This document shows positions 48,119-57,051 of a stretch of DNA of 64,000 nt, one piece after another. Location of the stretch: NCBI GenBank assembly GCA_016839025.1, contig JADLKK010000004.1, positions 1-64,000 on the forward strand, given 5' to 3'. Below the pieces are notes generated by a model. It did not search any database. It saw only the letters and a program-made list of their open reading frames with translations, and was not told the origin of the DNA. Position 1 is the first letter of the stretch, and every line of letters begins with the position of its first letter. The position numbers were made by a program, and so were the translations under genes. The DNA is from Proteiniphilum sp. GTDB lineage: Bacteria > Bacteroidota > Bacteroidia > Bacteroidales > Dysgonomonadaceae.

Positions 48119-51100
48119 CTATTTTATCTCAACCTCAATCCATTCCGACCGGTTGGGTGGAGTAGGTGCTGTCACCTTGTGGGGTGGATTTCGTTTCAGT
48201 TCATCCAGTAACAGTTCTACGGCCTTCTCAATGGAAGGATCATTGCCTTTGGCCAGCTCCTCGGGTCGATCCACCACCTCGATATCAGGATAGACACCGA
48301 TACCTTCGATGATCCACTCACCCTGCTCATCGTAGATACCGAAACGGGGTACCGAGATGTACCCTCCGTCTACCAGCCGGGCATTGCCGGAGATACCAAC
48401 CAGCCCGCCCCAGGTGCGGGTGCCCATCAGCTTCCCCTCACCCGTCTTTCGGAAGAAGTAGGGGAAGGCATCCCCCCCGGAGGAGGAGTAGCCGTTGATC
48501 AACATCACCTTGGGGCCATCATGCGCGATTCCGGGCGATTTCATCGGTTGGGGCAGTCCGTTACGGTGCCAGTAAACCAGTGTACGGCGGTTGAGCAGAT
48601 CGATCATCCGGTCCGGAATGAAGCCGCCGCCATTGTAACGGTCATCGATGATCAGTGCCTCTTTGTGGTTGTACGCCAGCATCCCCTTAAACAGTTCCCG
48701 GTTTCCTTCGATGGCCGTATTGGGCACATGGATGTAGCCGATCCTGCCACCCGAGAGGCGATCTACCAGCTCACGGCGGCTTTTCACCCAGTCGAGGTAG
48801 CGCAACTCCTGCTCGCTGGTGAGGGTCTTTACGGTATATTTTTTTGCGCCGGAAAGAATGGGATTGCTGTTAACTGTCAGTTCCACATGTCGGTTGCCGA
48901 GGTTCTCCAGCAGCTCATAGGGATTTTGTCCGGTGGTGAGCTCTTCACCGTTGATTCGCAGCAGGTAATCCCCCTCCTTGATATCGATACCACTTTCGGT
49001 AAGCGGTGAACGGCGGCTCTCATTCCAGTTCTCACCACTGTAGATCTTATTGATGCGGTAGCGGTTTGCTGACGAGTCAGCCTCTAACTCGGCACCCAGC
49101 AGACCACCCTCGATCCGCTCCACCCGGTCAATGTCCCCCCAGTCCACATAGGCATGGCCGGTGTTGGTTTCGCTCACCACCTCATTGAGGATGTAGTCCA
49201 GATCGAATCGGCTCGGCAGATGGGGCAGTAGTTTGCCATACCTCTGCCGGATCCCTTCCCAATCCACACCATGCAGGTTGTTCACATAAAAATAGTCACG
49301 GAAGATACGGAAGGCATCGCGATAGATCTGTTCCCATTCTTTAGGAGGGTCGATCTTCATGGTGAGGTGATCCAGTTCCAGTTTCCCGTTGTTGCTGTTT
49401 TGTCCCGGCTGATTCTTGGCCACGGCGAAGGTCTCACCCTTGCGGTAGATGAATGATTTGCCATCGGCTGCCAGGATGCCGTTGCCCACACCATCGAGTA
49501 TCTCCTCCGTTTTCTCTTCCCTGATGTTGTAGCGTATGACCTTGTTGCCGGTTGTGAAGAGTAAACCCTCTTCCACGGCTCCCAGAATGCGGTAGTTGCC
49601 GGGCTGCAATGGCAACGCCTCTATGCGGGAGTTGATATCATTGAAGTGGATGGTGACTTTCGCCTGTTCCGTTTCACTCTTTTCCTGTTTTTTCTCTTCT
49701 GCATTGTTTTCGCGGGGCACACTCTCTTGGTCATCGCGGTAAGGGGTGAGGGTCGTGCCATCATCCTTCAAGGGAAGGGCGTAGATACGGGTGGCATTGT
49801 TGTAGAGGTAATCGAACTCAAAACTGCTGAATGCCAGGTTGAAGTCACGGTTGGATAGGAAGAAGAGATAGTTGCCATCGCGGCTGAACAGCGGATCGCC
49901 ATCGGAGAAGGATGCATCGGTGAGTTGCCGTTTCTCACCACTGGTCAGGTTGTAAACCCAGAGCGCCGATTGGTAATTGGGTGCTGTCTTGCTGTAGGCA
50001 ATCCACTCTCCGTCGGGTGAGAAGGTGTAGTCGGTGATCTCGTCGGCGGTTGCCTCGTCGATCACCTGCTGTTTTCCACTGATGGCATCCACCAGCAAGA
50101 GCTTCATGGTGCGGTCGCTGTAGACCAGGTGGCTGCTGTTGGGCGACCATTCGGCAGCATGCTTCCAGGAAGAGGAACCATGGGTGATCTGTCTTGGCTC
50201 GGCATTGTCTCTGTTCTCCAGTAGATAGAGTTCATACTCGCCGGTAGCATCGGAGTAGAATGCGATCTGCTTGCCGTCGGGTGACCAGACGGGGGAGAGT
50301 TCCCGAACACCCTGTGTGCGGGTCAGGTTGTGGGTCTCTCCCTTCTCCACAGGTACGGAAAAGATGTCACCCCGTGCCTCAATCAGTGCCCGCTTGCCGG
50401 TAGGTGAAAGCCCCAGGCTGCCGATATGTTTTTTTACATTCCGGAAAGAGGCTTGCAGGTGGGGATTGTCGTAGTGGATGCCAACTCTCACCCTGCGATT
50501 TTCGCCCGTTGCAAGCTCCAACAGGTAGAGTGCGCCTCCCATCTCATAGACCAGCCTGCCGTTTTCGCCCGAAGGCCACATCACATCGAACTCGGTATGT
50601 CGGGTGATCTGTTCCTCCTCGCCTGTCGCCAGGTTGTGCCGCCAGATGTTGAGCCGGCTGTCACGGTCGGATGCGTAATAGAGATGATTGCCGTGCCAAA
50701 CCGGCCACTGATCGCTGCCGGCCCAGTGTGTAACCTGTCGTGCTTCATTCTTCGCAAGGTCGTAGCTCCACAACTCTGTAGCACGTCCACCTTTGTATCT
50801 TTTCCAGGTACGAAACTCGCGATCCACCGGAGTGAAGCAGAGTTGATTTCCATCGGGGGAGAAGGTGGCAAATCCTCCGTTAACGATGGGTAAAGGTTTT
50901 TCCAGTCCCCCTTCCCTATCGATGGTAAAGTAACGACCATTGCGGTCGCCAAAACTGGTACGGTTGGCACGGAAAAGGATGCGCCGGCTGTCCGGGCTCC
51001 AGTCGAGCACCACATGGTCGAAACCACCACGGGGTGGCATCTCACCCACCGGATTGTAAAAGGTGAGTTGCCTCGCCGCACCTCCTTCGGAAGGCATCAC

Positions 51101-51367
51101 CCATATCTGTCGGCTCCCCGAATACTCTGCTGAGAAGGCGATCCAGCGTCCGTCGGGTGAGATTTTGGGAAAGAGCTCCAGGCCGGGGTGGGAGGTGATA
51201 CGGCGGGCGTCACCTCCCGCGGCATCCACCGTCCAGATATCTCCGGCGTAAACAAAGGCGATCAGCTTGCCGTTGATATCGGGGAAGCGGATCATGCGGG
51301 CATCATCAATAGCGAAAGCCTGCATGGTAAGCAGGCTTGAGAAAAGCAGAAATGTCAGTTTTTTCAT
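48119..51367 (-). CDS. Tricorn-type S41 protease
   Basis: This 1082-residue exported protein (signal peptide 1-19) has the tricorn layout. It has two beta-propellers of PD40 strands (about 20-330 and 330-560, with FSPDGNQLCFTPVD and WSPDGKQIAFYSD), a helical bundle, a PDZ domain (about 770-860, IKEGDYLLRINGEEL) and a C-terminal S41 domain. The serine nucleophile is near 962 in INGYSSSGGDAFPYF and is preceded by IDDRYNGGGFIPDR. Such proteases cut oligopeptides from larger proteases, fitting a peptide-using lifestyle. It starts 24 bases upstream of the alcohol dehydrogenase stop and is probably last in that transcript. Confidence 0.93.
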   Translation of the reverse strand: MKKLTFLLFSSLLTMQAFAIDDARMIRFPDINGKLIAFVYAGDIWTVDAAGGDARRITSHPGLELFPKISPDGRWIAFSAEYSGSRQIWVMPSEGGAARQLTFYNPVGEMPPRGGFDHVVLDWSPDSRRILFRANRTSFGDRNGRYFTIDREGGLEKPLPIVNGGFATFSPDGNQLCFTPVDREFRTWKRYKGGRATELWSYDLAKNEARQVTHWAGSDQWPVWHGNHLYYASDRDSRLNIWRHNLATGEEEQITRHTEFDVMWPSGENGRLVYEMGGALYLLELATGENRRVRVGIHYDNPHLQASFRNVKKHIGSLGLSPTGKRALIEARGDIFSVPVEKGETHNLTRTQGVRELSPVWSPDGKQIAFYSDATGEYELYLLENRDNAEPRQITHGSSSWKHAAEWSPNSSHLVYSDRTMKLLLVDAISGKQQVIDEATADEITDYTFSPDGEWIAYSKTAPNYQSALWVYNLTSGEKRQLTDASFSDGDPLFSRDGNYLFFLSNRDFNLAFSSFEFDYLYNNATRIYALPLKDDGTTLTPYRDDQESVPRENNAEEKKQEKSETEQAKVTIHFNDINSRIEALPLQPGNYRILGAVEEGLLFTTGNKVIRYNIREEKTEEILDGVGNGILAADGKSFIYRKGETFAVAKNQPGQNSNNGKLELDHLTMKIDPPKEWEQIYRDAFRIFRDYFYVNNLHGVDWEGIRQRYGKLLPHLPSRFDLDYILNEVVSETNTGHAYVDWGDIDRVERIEGGLLGAELEADSSANRYRINKIYSGENWNESRRSPLTESGIDIKEGDYLLRINGEELTTGQNPYELLENLGNRHVELTVNSNPILSGAKKYTVKTLTSEQELRYLDWVKSRRELVDRLSGGRIGYIHVPNTAIEGNRELFKGMLAYNHKEALIIDDRYNGGGFIPDRMIDLLNRRTLVYWHRNGLPQPMKSPGIAHDGPKVMLINGYSSSGGDAFPYFFRKTGEGKLMGTRTWGGLVGISGNARLVDGGYISVPRFGIYDEQGEWIIEGIGVYPDIEVVDRPEELAKGNDPSIEKAVELLLDELKRNPPHKVTAPTPPNRSEWIEVEIK

Positions 51368-51390
51368 TGTCTTGTAGCTTATTCAGACGT

Positions 51391-52533
51391 TTACAGGCAA
51401 CTAAGCAATATCTCGCGGGTTACATCTCCGTTTACGTTGCCGTTTTCACCGTAGGCGACCCCCCGTTCATTGAACCGGGTGGCAATGGTATCGATCGCCT
51501 CTTTTCCGATACCCTCCTCCGGGAGACGGGTGGTCAGACCCAGTGAACGGTAAAACTGTTCGGTCATCTCGATCGCCTTGTCCACCCGTTCTGCCTTCGT
51601 ACCTTCGGTGATGCCGAAGATGCGCTCCCCATATTGCATCAGCTTCTCTTTTTTCTGTTCTTTCAGTACCCTGAGGGTGCCGGGCATCACAATGGCCAGT
51701 GAGTGACCATGGGTGATGCCGTGAAGCGCAGTCAATTCGTGGCCTATCTGGTGTGTAGCCCAATCCTGAGTAACCCCCATCCTGATGAAATCGTTCAATG
51801 CCAGCGTGGCCGCCAGCATGTAGTCGGCCATCAGCTCATAATCCTTCGGTTTTTCCCTGATGCCGGGTGCAATTTCTTTTATGGAGAGCAATACCCCCTC
51901 TGCCCAACGATCCATGATTCGCGACTGGCCAGGGGTGGTCAGATACTGCTCCAGCACATGGGTAAAGGCATCGGCTAAACCACATGCAATCTGATAATCG
52001 GAGAGCGAGTAGGTTACCTCCGGATCCAGAATTGAAAACCGGGGATAGTTGCCGAAGAATCCATACTTCTCTAGTGTCTCCTGGCGCGAGATTACCGCTC
52101 CACCGTTCATTTCGGAGCCGGTGGCCGGTACGGTCATTACCGATGCAAAGGGAATCTGCTTGTTGGCTACCCCCCTTTTCACAATCTCCCATGCGTCAGT
52201 CTCATCGGCAATACCGGCAGCAATCAGCTTGCTGCCGTCGAGCACCGACCCGCCACCCACTGCCAGCAGGTAGTTGATGTTGTTCTCCCTGCCCAACTCT
52301 ATCGCCTTGCGGAGTGTTTCTACCCGGGGATTGGGTTCAATGCCCCAGAACTCGATGAAATTGCGTCCCCTGAGTGCCTCTTTTACCTGATCATAGACAC
52401 CGTTTCTGGTAACACTCCCACCACCGAATGTGAGCATCAGGTTAATGCTATCAGGCAGCAGATCAGCCAGTTTTTTGATCTGCCCTTTTCCAAATACCAG
52501 TTTGGTAGGGTTTTGAAAAATGAAGTTGTTCAT
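51391..52533 (-). CDS. Iron-containing alcohol dehydrogenase (YqhD/BdhA type)
   Basis: The 380-residue protein is a group III alcohol dehydrogenase. FGGGSVTRNGVYD and AVGGGSVLDGSKLIAAG bind the NAD(P) cofactor. The metal ligands fall in LADAFTHVLEQY and HQIGHELTALHGITHGHSLAIVMPG. It resembles the NADPH-dependent YqhD/BdhA group, which reduces short aldehydes, including toxic ones formed during lipid peroxidation. It is divergent from the GNAT-ovoA genes across an 88-base region with repeated TTGTTCA words. Confidence 0.93.
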   Translation of the reverse strand: MNNFIFQNPTKLVFGKGQIKKLADLLPDSINLMLTFGGGSVTRNGVYDQVKEALRGRNFIEFWGIEPNPRVETLRKAIELGRENNINYLLAVGGGSVLDGSKLIAAGIADETDAWEIVKRGVANKQIPFASVMTVPATGSEMNGGAVISRQETLEKYGFFGNYPRFSILDPEVTYSLSDYQIACGLADAFTHVLEQYLTTPGQSRIMDRWAEGVLLSIKEIAPGIREKPKDYELMADYMLAATLALNDFIRMGVTQDWATHQIGHELTALHGITHGHSLAIVMPGTLRVLKEQKKEKLMQYGERIFGITEGTKAERVDKAIEMTEQFYRSLGLTTRLPEEGIGKEAIDTIATRFNERGVAYGENGNVNGDVTREILLSCL

Positions 52534-52557
52534 ATCTATAATCGTATTGATAATTGC

Positions 52558-52606
52558 TTGTTCACGGACTATGTTTATTGAACATCCCTTACTTTTAATT
52601 GTTCAA
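52558..52606. promoter_or_regulatory. Repeated TTGTTCA/TTGAACA words in a divergent promoter region
   Basis: TTGTTCA occurs at 52558-52564 and 52599-52605, and the inverse TTGAACA at 52578-52584. The last two form a perfect seven-base inverted repeat with a 15-base spacer. A further TTGTTCA overlaps the first codons of the dehydrogenase gene (52526-52532). The set may be an operator for a shared regulator; no regulator gene adjoins. Confidence 0.4.
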
Positions 52607-52621
52607 TTTAGAAAAGGGGGT

Positions 52622-53185
52622 ATGACAGAAAAAATGAGAGGTAATGGTCTTTTAGCATTGGGCGAACACAACTATCCCAAATACCGCGGCCAGATTATCG
52701 AGCTCTACCTGCATGCCTTCACCGGCGGAGAATATGCCCAGTATATTGATCCACCCGTAGCGGGGAGTACACTGGATGGTCTGATCCGCAACGGATGGGG
52801 CAACATGCTCTTTGTCGGTGACCGATTGGCAGGGGTGGCTTTGGCAATGCCGCTGCTGCAGGACTCCGGCTTCCCTGCCGCCGACTTGCCGTCGATACCG
52901 GTGGAGCGGTCGCTTTATATCAGTGAGGTGATGGTACATGCCGCTTTCCGGGGAAGGGGAATAGCCGCGCAGCTGGTGAACGGCCTGCTGGTCCGGGCTG
53001 AGAGTGATTATACCGATGCTGTGATCCGGGTGTGGGATCGGAATAAGCCGGCTCTGTCGCTCTATCGCAAGCTGGGTTTTTATCCGGTTGGCTCGATTTG
53101 GCAGACCAAGCTGAAGTCGCCCGGAGAAACCTTTGAGATGAAAAAAATATACCTGCACAGGTACATCCTTGCAGCCGTTCAATAG
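52622..53185 (+). CDS. GNAT-family acetyltransferase
   Basis: From ATG 52622 this is a 187-residue GCN5-type acetyltransferase. The acetyl-CoA loop is RGRGIAAQLVNGLL, and the end of the fold NKPALSLYRKLGFYPVG is typical. The upstream in-frame sequence is AT-rich leader and not protein-like. Substrate unknown. It precedes ovoA by 45 bases on the same strand and may act on the same small molecule or its precursor (weak inference). Confidence 0.88.
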   Translation: MTEKMRGNGLLALGEHNYPKYRGQIIELYLHAFTGGEYAQYIDPPVAGSTLDGLIRNGWGNMLFVGDRLAGVALAMPLLQDSGFPAADLPSIPVERSLYISEVMVHAAFRGRGIAAQLVNGLLVRAESDYTDAVIRVWDRNKPALSLYRKLGFYPVGSIWQTKLKSPGETFEMKKIYLHRYILAAVQ

Positions 53186-53230
53186 TGATTGATTGCTTGC
53201 CTGTTTCATATAGATAAAATATTTGGAGAA

Positions 53231-55342
53231 ATGAGAGATTTACTTGCCAGAACCGTTGACCTGAGAACCGGTTCACCTGATGAGAAGAGAAAGGAAATAC
53301 GTGATTATTTTCTGAAAACCTGGGCCATTGACGAGTTGCTATATACCCAGCTGAAGTCGGATGAGGTATTCTATCATCGCGGCGATCCCCTGCGGCACAT
53401 TATCCTCTTTTATCTGGGACATACTGCCGTCTTCTTTATCAACAAGCTTTATCTGGCCGGCATAATTGACCGGAGGATCAACCCGAAGTTTGAATCGACC
53501 TTCGCCATCGGAGTAGATGAGATGAGTTGGGACGATCTGGACAACAACCATTACGACTGGCCACCTGTGGCGGAGGTACGCACCTATCGCGACGAGGCGA
53601 AGAGAGCAATCCTCGGTGTAATTGAGAGTAAACCGCTGGAGCTGCCCATTGGATGGGAGAGTCCTTTCTGGATCATCATGATGGGAATCGAACACGAACG
53701 GATCCATCTGGAGACCTCCTCGGTGCTGATCCGCCAGTTGCCACTGGAGCTGGTACGCCCGGGGTTGTTCGGAGAACGTTGCCTTAGCGCAGGTGACGCG
53801 CCAGAGAACGGGCTGATACCGGTGTCGGGTGGGGTGGTGCGGCTGGGCAAGCCGTTGGACTATCCGCTCTACGGATGGGATAATGAATATGGCAATCACC
53901 AGGAGGAGATTTCAGATTTCAGGGCAGCCAAGTATCTCACCTCCAACGGAGAGTTCCTTTCCTTTGTGGAAGCAGGTGGATACGAAACAGCACGCTACTG
54001 GACCGATGAAGGATGGCGCTGGCGCAACTATCGGGAGGCTACCATGCCGCTGTTTTGGCGGAAGGAGGAAAATGGTTACCGTCTCCGATTGGTAGCCGAA
54101 GAGATCGGAATGCCCTGGAACTGGCCGGTGGAAGTGAATTACCTGGAGGCAAAGGCTTTCTGCAACTGGAAGAGTGAAGTGACGGGGAAAAGCTACCGGT
54201 TGCCCACCGAAGCGGAGTGGTACCGTCTGCACAAGGTAGCCTGTCTGTCTGATCTGCCGGAGTGGGGTACCGCACCGGGCAACATCGGACTGGAACATTT
54301 TGCCTCTCCCTCTCCGGTGGATCTCTTTGAGCAGGGAGGCTTCTTCGATGTGGTCGGCAACGTGTGGCAGTGGACCGAAACACCCATCACCGGTTTTCCC
54401 GGCTTCAGGGTACATCCGCTGTACGATGATTTTTCTACGCCCACTTTCGACGGGAAGCACAACCTGATCAAGGGGGGATCCTGGATCTCTACCGGTAACG
54501 AGGCGACCCTGCATGCGCGTTATGCCTTCCGTCGTCATTTCTACCAGCATGCCGGCTTCCGTTATATTGAAAGCGATGCACCACTGAAAATTGAACAGGC
54601 TGATTATCTGACTGAGGAAGATGTAACCCTTTCCTGTGAACAAAACTGGGGAGAAGCACCGGATGGTCAATCCAATTTCGCAGTGACCCTGGGTCGTCTG
54701 GCAGCTGAGTTGCTGCCGGATCATCCGGATGCACCTATCCTCGACCTGAATGCCGATACGGGACGTCTTGCTTTTGAGCTCGCCAGGAACTTCCACGATG
54801 TCACCGCGCTCGATTTCACTGCCCGCATGATCCGCGTTCCCATTCAGCTGCAGGAACAGGGGTATGTGCGTTATACCATGAAGGATGAGGGTGAACTGGT
54901 TTTCTACCGCGACATTGTCCTTGCTGATTACGGTCTCTCCGAGACCAGGGAACATATTCTCTTTATGCAGGCGGATGCAATGAATTTGAAGCCCATATTT
55001 TCCGGATATGACATGATCATTGTACCCAACCTATTGGAAGAACTGGGCGATCCTCTGCTTTTCCTGGCAGATATTCACACCAGAGTGAATGAGAATGGAT
55101 ACCTGCTGCTGGCATCCTCCTACGAGTGGGATCGGAAGAGGACACCTCGCGACAAGTGGCCGGGTGGTTTCAAGCGTGACGGAGAGCCGGTCTCCTCGCT
55201 CGACGGCATCCGGGAAGTGCTGGCAACCCACTTTGCTCTTTATCGTGCACCGGAAGAGATCACGTTCACCCTGAAAAAATCGACCCGCACCCGGGAACAA
55301 CGCAGGGTCCAACTCACCATATGGAAGAAAAACGGCAAGTAG
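53231..55342 (+). CDS. ovoA: 5-histidylcysteine sulfoxide synthase / 4-mercaptohistidine methyltransferase OvoA
   Basis: OvoA joins cysteine to histidine with oxygen at a non-heme iron and starts ovothiol synthesis; the C-terminal methyltransferase finishes ovothiol A after a PLP lyase step. The 703-residue product (ATG 53231) has all three parts: a DinB-like domain with iron-ligand histidines 64 (YLGH), 155 and 159 (EHERIH), a formylglycine-enzyme-like sulfatase-modifying domain (about 200-450, with FFDVVGNVWQWTE and HNLIKGGSWISTGNE), and a SAM methyltransferase (about 480-703). In the last, motif I reads LDLNADTGR, less glycine-rich than usual. The full length argues for a working core enzyme. 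Confidence 0.9.
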   Translation: MRDLLARTVDLRTGSPDEKRKEIRDYFLKTWAIDELLYTQLKSDEVFYHRGDPLRHIILFYLGHTAVFFINKLYLAGIIDRRINPKFESTFAIGVDEMSWDDLDNNHYDWPPVAEVRTYRDEAKRAILGVIESKPLELPIGWESPFWIIMMGIEHERIHLETSSVLIRQLPLELVRPGLFGERCLSAGDAPENGLIPVSGGVVRLGKPLDYPLYGWDNEYGNHQEEISDFRAAKYLTSNGEFLSFVEAGGYETARYWTDEGWRWRNYREATMPLFWRKEENGYRLRLVAEEIGMPWNWPVEVNYLEAKAFCNWKSEVTGKSYRLPTEAEWYRLHKVACLSDLPEWGTAPGNIGLEHFASPSPVDLFEQGGFFDVVGNVWQWTETPITGFPGFRVHPLYDDFSTPTFDGKHNLIKGGSWISTGNEATLHARYAFRRHFYQHAGFRYIESDAPLKIEQADYLTEEDVTLSCEQNWGEAPDGQSNFAVTLGRLAAELLPDHPDAPILDLNADTGRLAFELARNFHDVTALDFTARMIRVPIQLQEQGYVRYTMKDEGELVFYRDIVLADYGLSETREHILFMQADAMNLKPIFSGYDMIIVPNLLEELGDPLLFLADIHTRVNENGYLLLASSYEWDRKRTPRDKWPGGFKRDGEPVSSLDGIREVLATHFALYRAPEEITFTLKKSTRTREQRRVQLTIWKKNGK

Positions 55343-55345
55343 AGG

Positions 55346-56293
55346 CTACTCGTTGAACCAGCGGGTCAGGGAATTGAAAATGTTCTCTGCTTCCCGCTTT
55401 TTCTTCTCTCTCTCTGTTGGAACCAGTACCTTCAGTCCCCGGTGTCTGATCTCTACCGTGATCTCGCGGCCGCTTTCTACCGGTTCTCCGTCCACATGCA
55501 TCAATCCTGCACGTTTACGCCGGATAATCAGCTTTTGCGTCACCAGTGTGGTCATTTTGCTGTTTTTGTCGATATTCTTCGTGAAGAGCTGCAGCGTGGT
55601 TTGCGGAATCTCGAGCGCGTTGAGTGGCTTCAGGATGGAGACGTTCATCTTGCCGTCGTCCATACTTGCTCCCGGAGCAATGTAGGCTTCGTTGCCATAC
55701 TGCGACGCGTTGGCACAGGTGAGCACGAATGCCCGTTCGGTAAGGCTCCCCTCATCGTATGTCAACTCATACTCCTCCGACCGGAAGTCGACCGCGCTCT
55801 CCAGGATATGTCGCAGATATCCCAGCGGCCCTCTTTTCTTCTCCTCCGCAAAGCGGTCGCTGATAAAGGCATCAAATCCGAAACCACAGGTGCAGAAAAA
55901 GATCTGGTCGTTGGCCACCCCGTAGTCAATGGTGCGGCTCTTCCCGTTACGGATGATCTCAAGTGCTTTCTCCGCGTCCATCGGGATATTCAATTCCCGG
56001 GCCAGTCCGTTGCCGGAGCCGAAGGGGATGATACCCAGTGTGGTGTCTGAGTTGATCAGTGCCCTGGCCACCTCGTTCACCGTGCCGTCACCACCGGCGG
56101 TGAGTACATAACGGTAGCTTTCAGTGACTGCCTGACGGGCGATTTCAGTGGCATGACCCGGGTAGCCGGTAACGCGGATCACAAGATCGAATCTCTTTTG
56201 GTCGAACACAGCGGCCACCATCTCCGGGATATTCTTCTTCGATTCTGTGCCCGAGATGGGGTTGATGACCAGGCAGACCTTTTCTTTATCCAT
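55346..56293 (-). CDS. Diacylglycerol kinase-family lipid kinase
   Basis: The 315-residue protein matches the YegS/DgkB group: the catalytic GGDGTVNEVARAL loop, the nucleotide-binding INPISGT start and IPFGSGNGLAREL. It phosphorylates a lipid such as diacylglycerol or a sphingoid base; Bacteroidales make sphingolipids, so the latter is possible. It is convergent with ovoA, with only three bases between the stop codons and no terminator seen. Confidence 0.9.
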   Translation of the reverse strand: MDKEKVCLVINPISGTESKKNIPEMVAAVFDQKRFDLVIRVTGYPGHATEIARQAVTESYRYVLTAGGDGTVNEVARALINSDTTLGIIPFGSGNGLARELNIPMDAEKALEIIRNGKSRTIDYGVANDQIFFCTCGFGFDAFISDRFAEEKKRGPLGYLRHILESAVDFRSEEYELTYDEGSLTERAFVLTCANASQYGNEAYIAPGASMDDGKMNVSILKPLNALEIPQTTLQLFTKNIDKNSKMTTLVTQKLIIRRKRAGLMHVDGEPVESGREITVEIRHRGLKVLVPTEREKKKREAENIFNSLTRWFNE

Positions 56294-56351
56294 GATAAGG
56301 GTTGTTTCGTTGTAAACGCCAAATGCATCTCTTTTGTTTTAACCCTTTTTA

Positions 56352-56383
56352 TTTGTCCTTTCCTGCATTGTTCCGTACTTTTG
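56352..56383 (+). promoter_or_regulatory. Promoter of the HAD phosphatase gene
   Basis: TTTG (56352-56355), 20 bases, then TACTTTTG (56376-56383), a good match to the Bacteroidetes consensus. The leader would be about 18 bases. Confidence 0.7.
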
Positions 56384-56407
56384 CACCCACTAAGAAAAGA
56401 ATGTTAG

Positions 56408-57040
56408 ATGTGGCAACCCGATAGTTTGATTTTCGATATGGATGGTACCCTCTGGGACAATGTGGATACCTATGTGATTGTCTGGAACAGGGGACTGGTC
56501 AGAACCGGTCATCAGAAAACAGTAACCCGTGATGATATCATCCGGCTGATGGGCAAAGAGGCGCGTATGATGTTACAAGCCGTACTGCCGGAAGGAGATA
56601 TTGCCGCACAGGATCGTCTCTATGAGTCCGTGATCGACGAATACCAGCAGATGCAGAAACAGATGAGACCCTTGATCTACGAAGGTGTATTGCAAGGGCT
56701 GGAACAACTAGCCCTTACATACCGTTTGTTCCTGCTCAGCAACTGCGAGGAAGGGGGGGTGGTTACCTTCATGCGCCACACCCGCACCCGACATCTCTTT
56801 CTCGATTACATGGAACATGGTATGAACATGCGGTCGAAGCATCATAACCTGCAGTTACTGAAGGCGAAGCATGGGCTGCAAACCCCTCTCTATATCGGTG
56901 ATACTGACTCCGACAGCCATCAGTCGGCTCTGGCCGGTATCCCTTTTGTGTTTGTCTCCTACGGATTTGGAACCACCGATCACTATCAGCTGCGATTCAA
57001 CTCCTTTCCTGATCTGGTGACCTATTTCGTGAACCTGTAA
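56408..57040 (+). CDS. HAD-family phosphatase
   Basis: The 210-residue protein belongs to the haloacid dehalogenase superfamily of phosphoglycolate phosphatase-like enzymes. The nucleophile motif is DMDGTLWDN (about residues 10-18), the second motif is LLSNCEEGG, and IGDTDSDSHQSALAG carries the metal aspartates. The cap lies between about 20 and 95. Another ATG seven bases upstream is out of frame. It starts the HAD-symporter-engB cluster. Confidence 0.9.
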   Translation: MWQPDSLIFDMDGTLWDNVDTYVIVWNRGLVRTGHQKTVTRDDIIRLMGKEARMMLQAVLPEGDIAAQDRLYESVIDEYQQMQKQMRPLIYEGVLQGLEQLALTYRLFLLSNCEEGGVVTFMRHTRTRHLFLDYMEHGMNMRSKHHNLQLLKAKHGLQTPLYIGDTDSDSHQSALAGIPFVFVSYGFGTTDHYQLRFNSFPDLVTYFVNL

Positions 57041-57051
57041 TCAACGATCCA

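Noticed and set aside
53912-54955. A 347-codon open frame on the minus strand
   Set aside because: It lies inside ovoA in antisense, and the ovoA frame has clear domains and catalytic residues.
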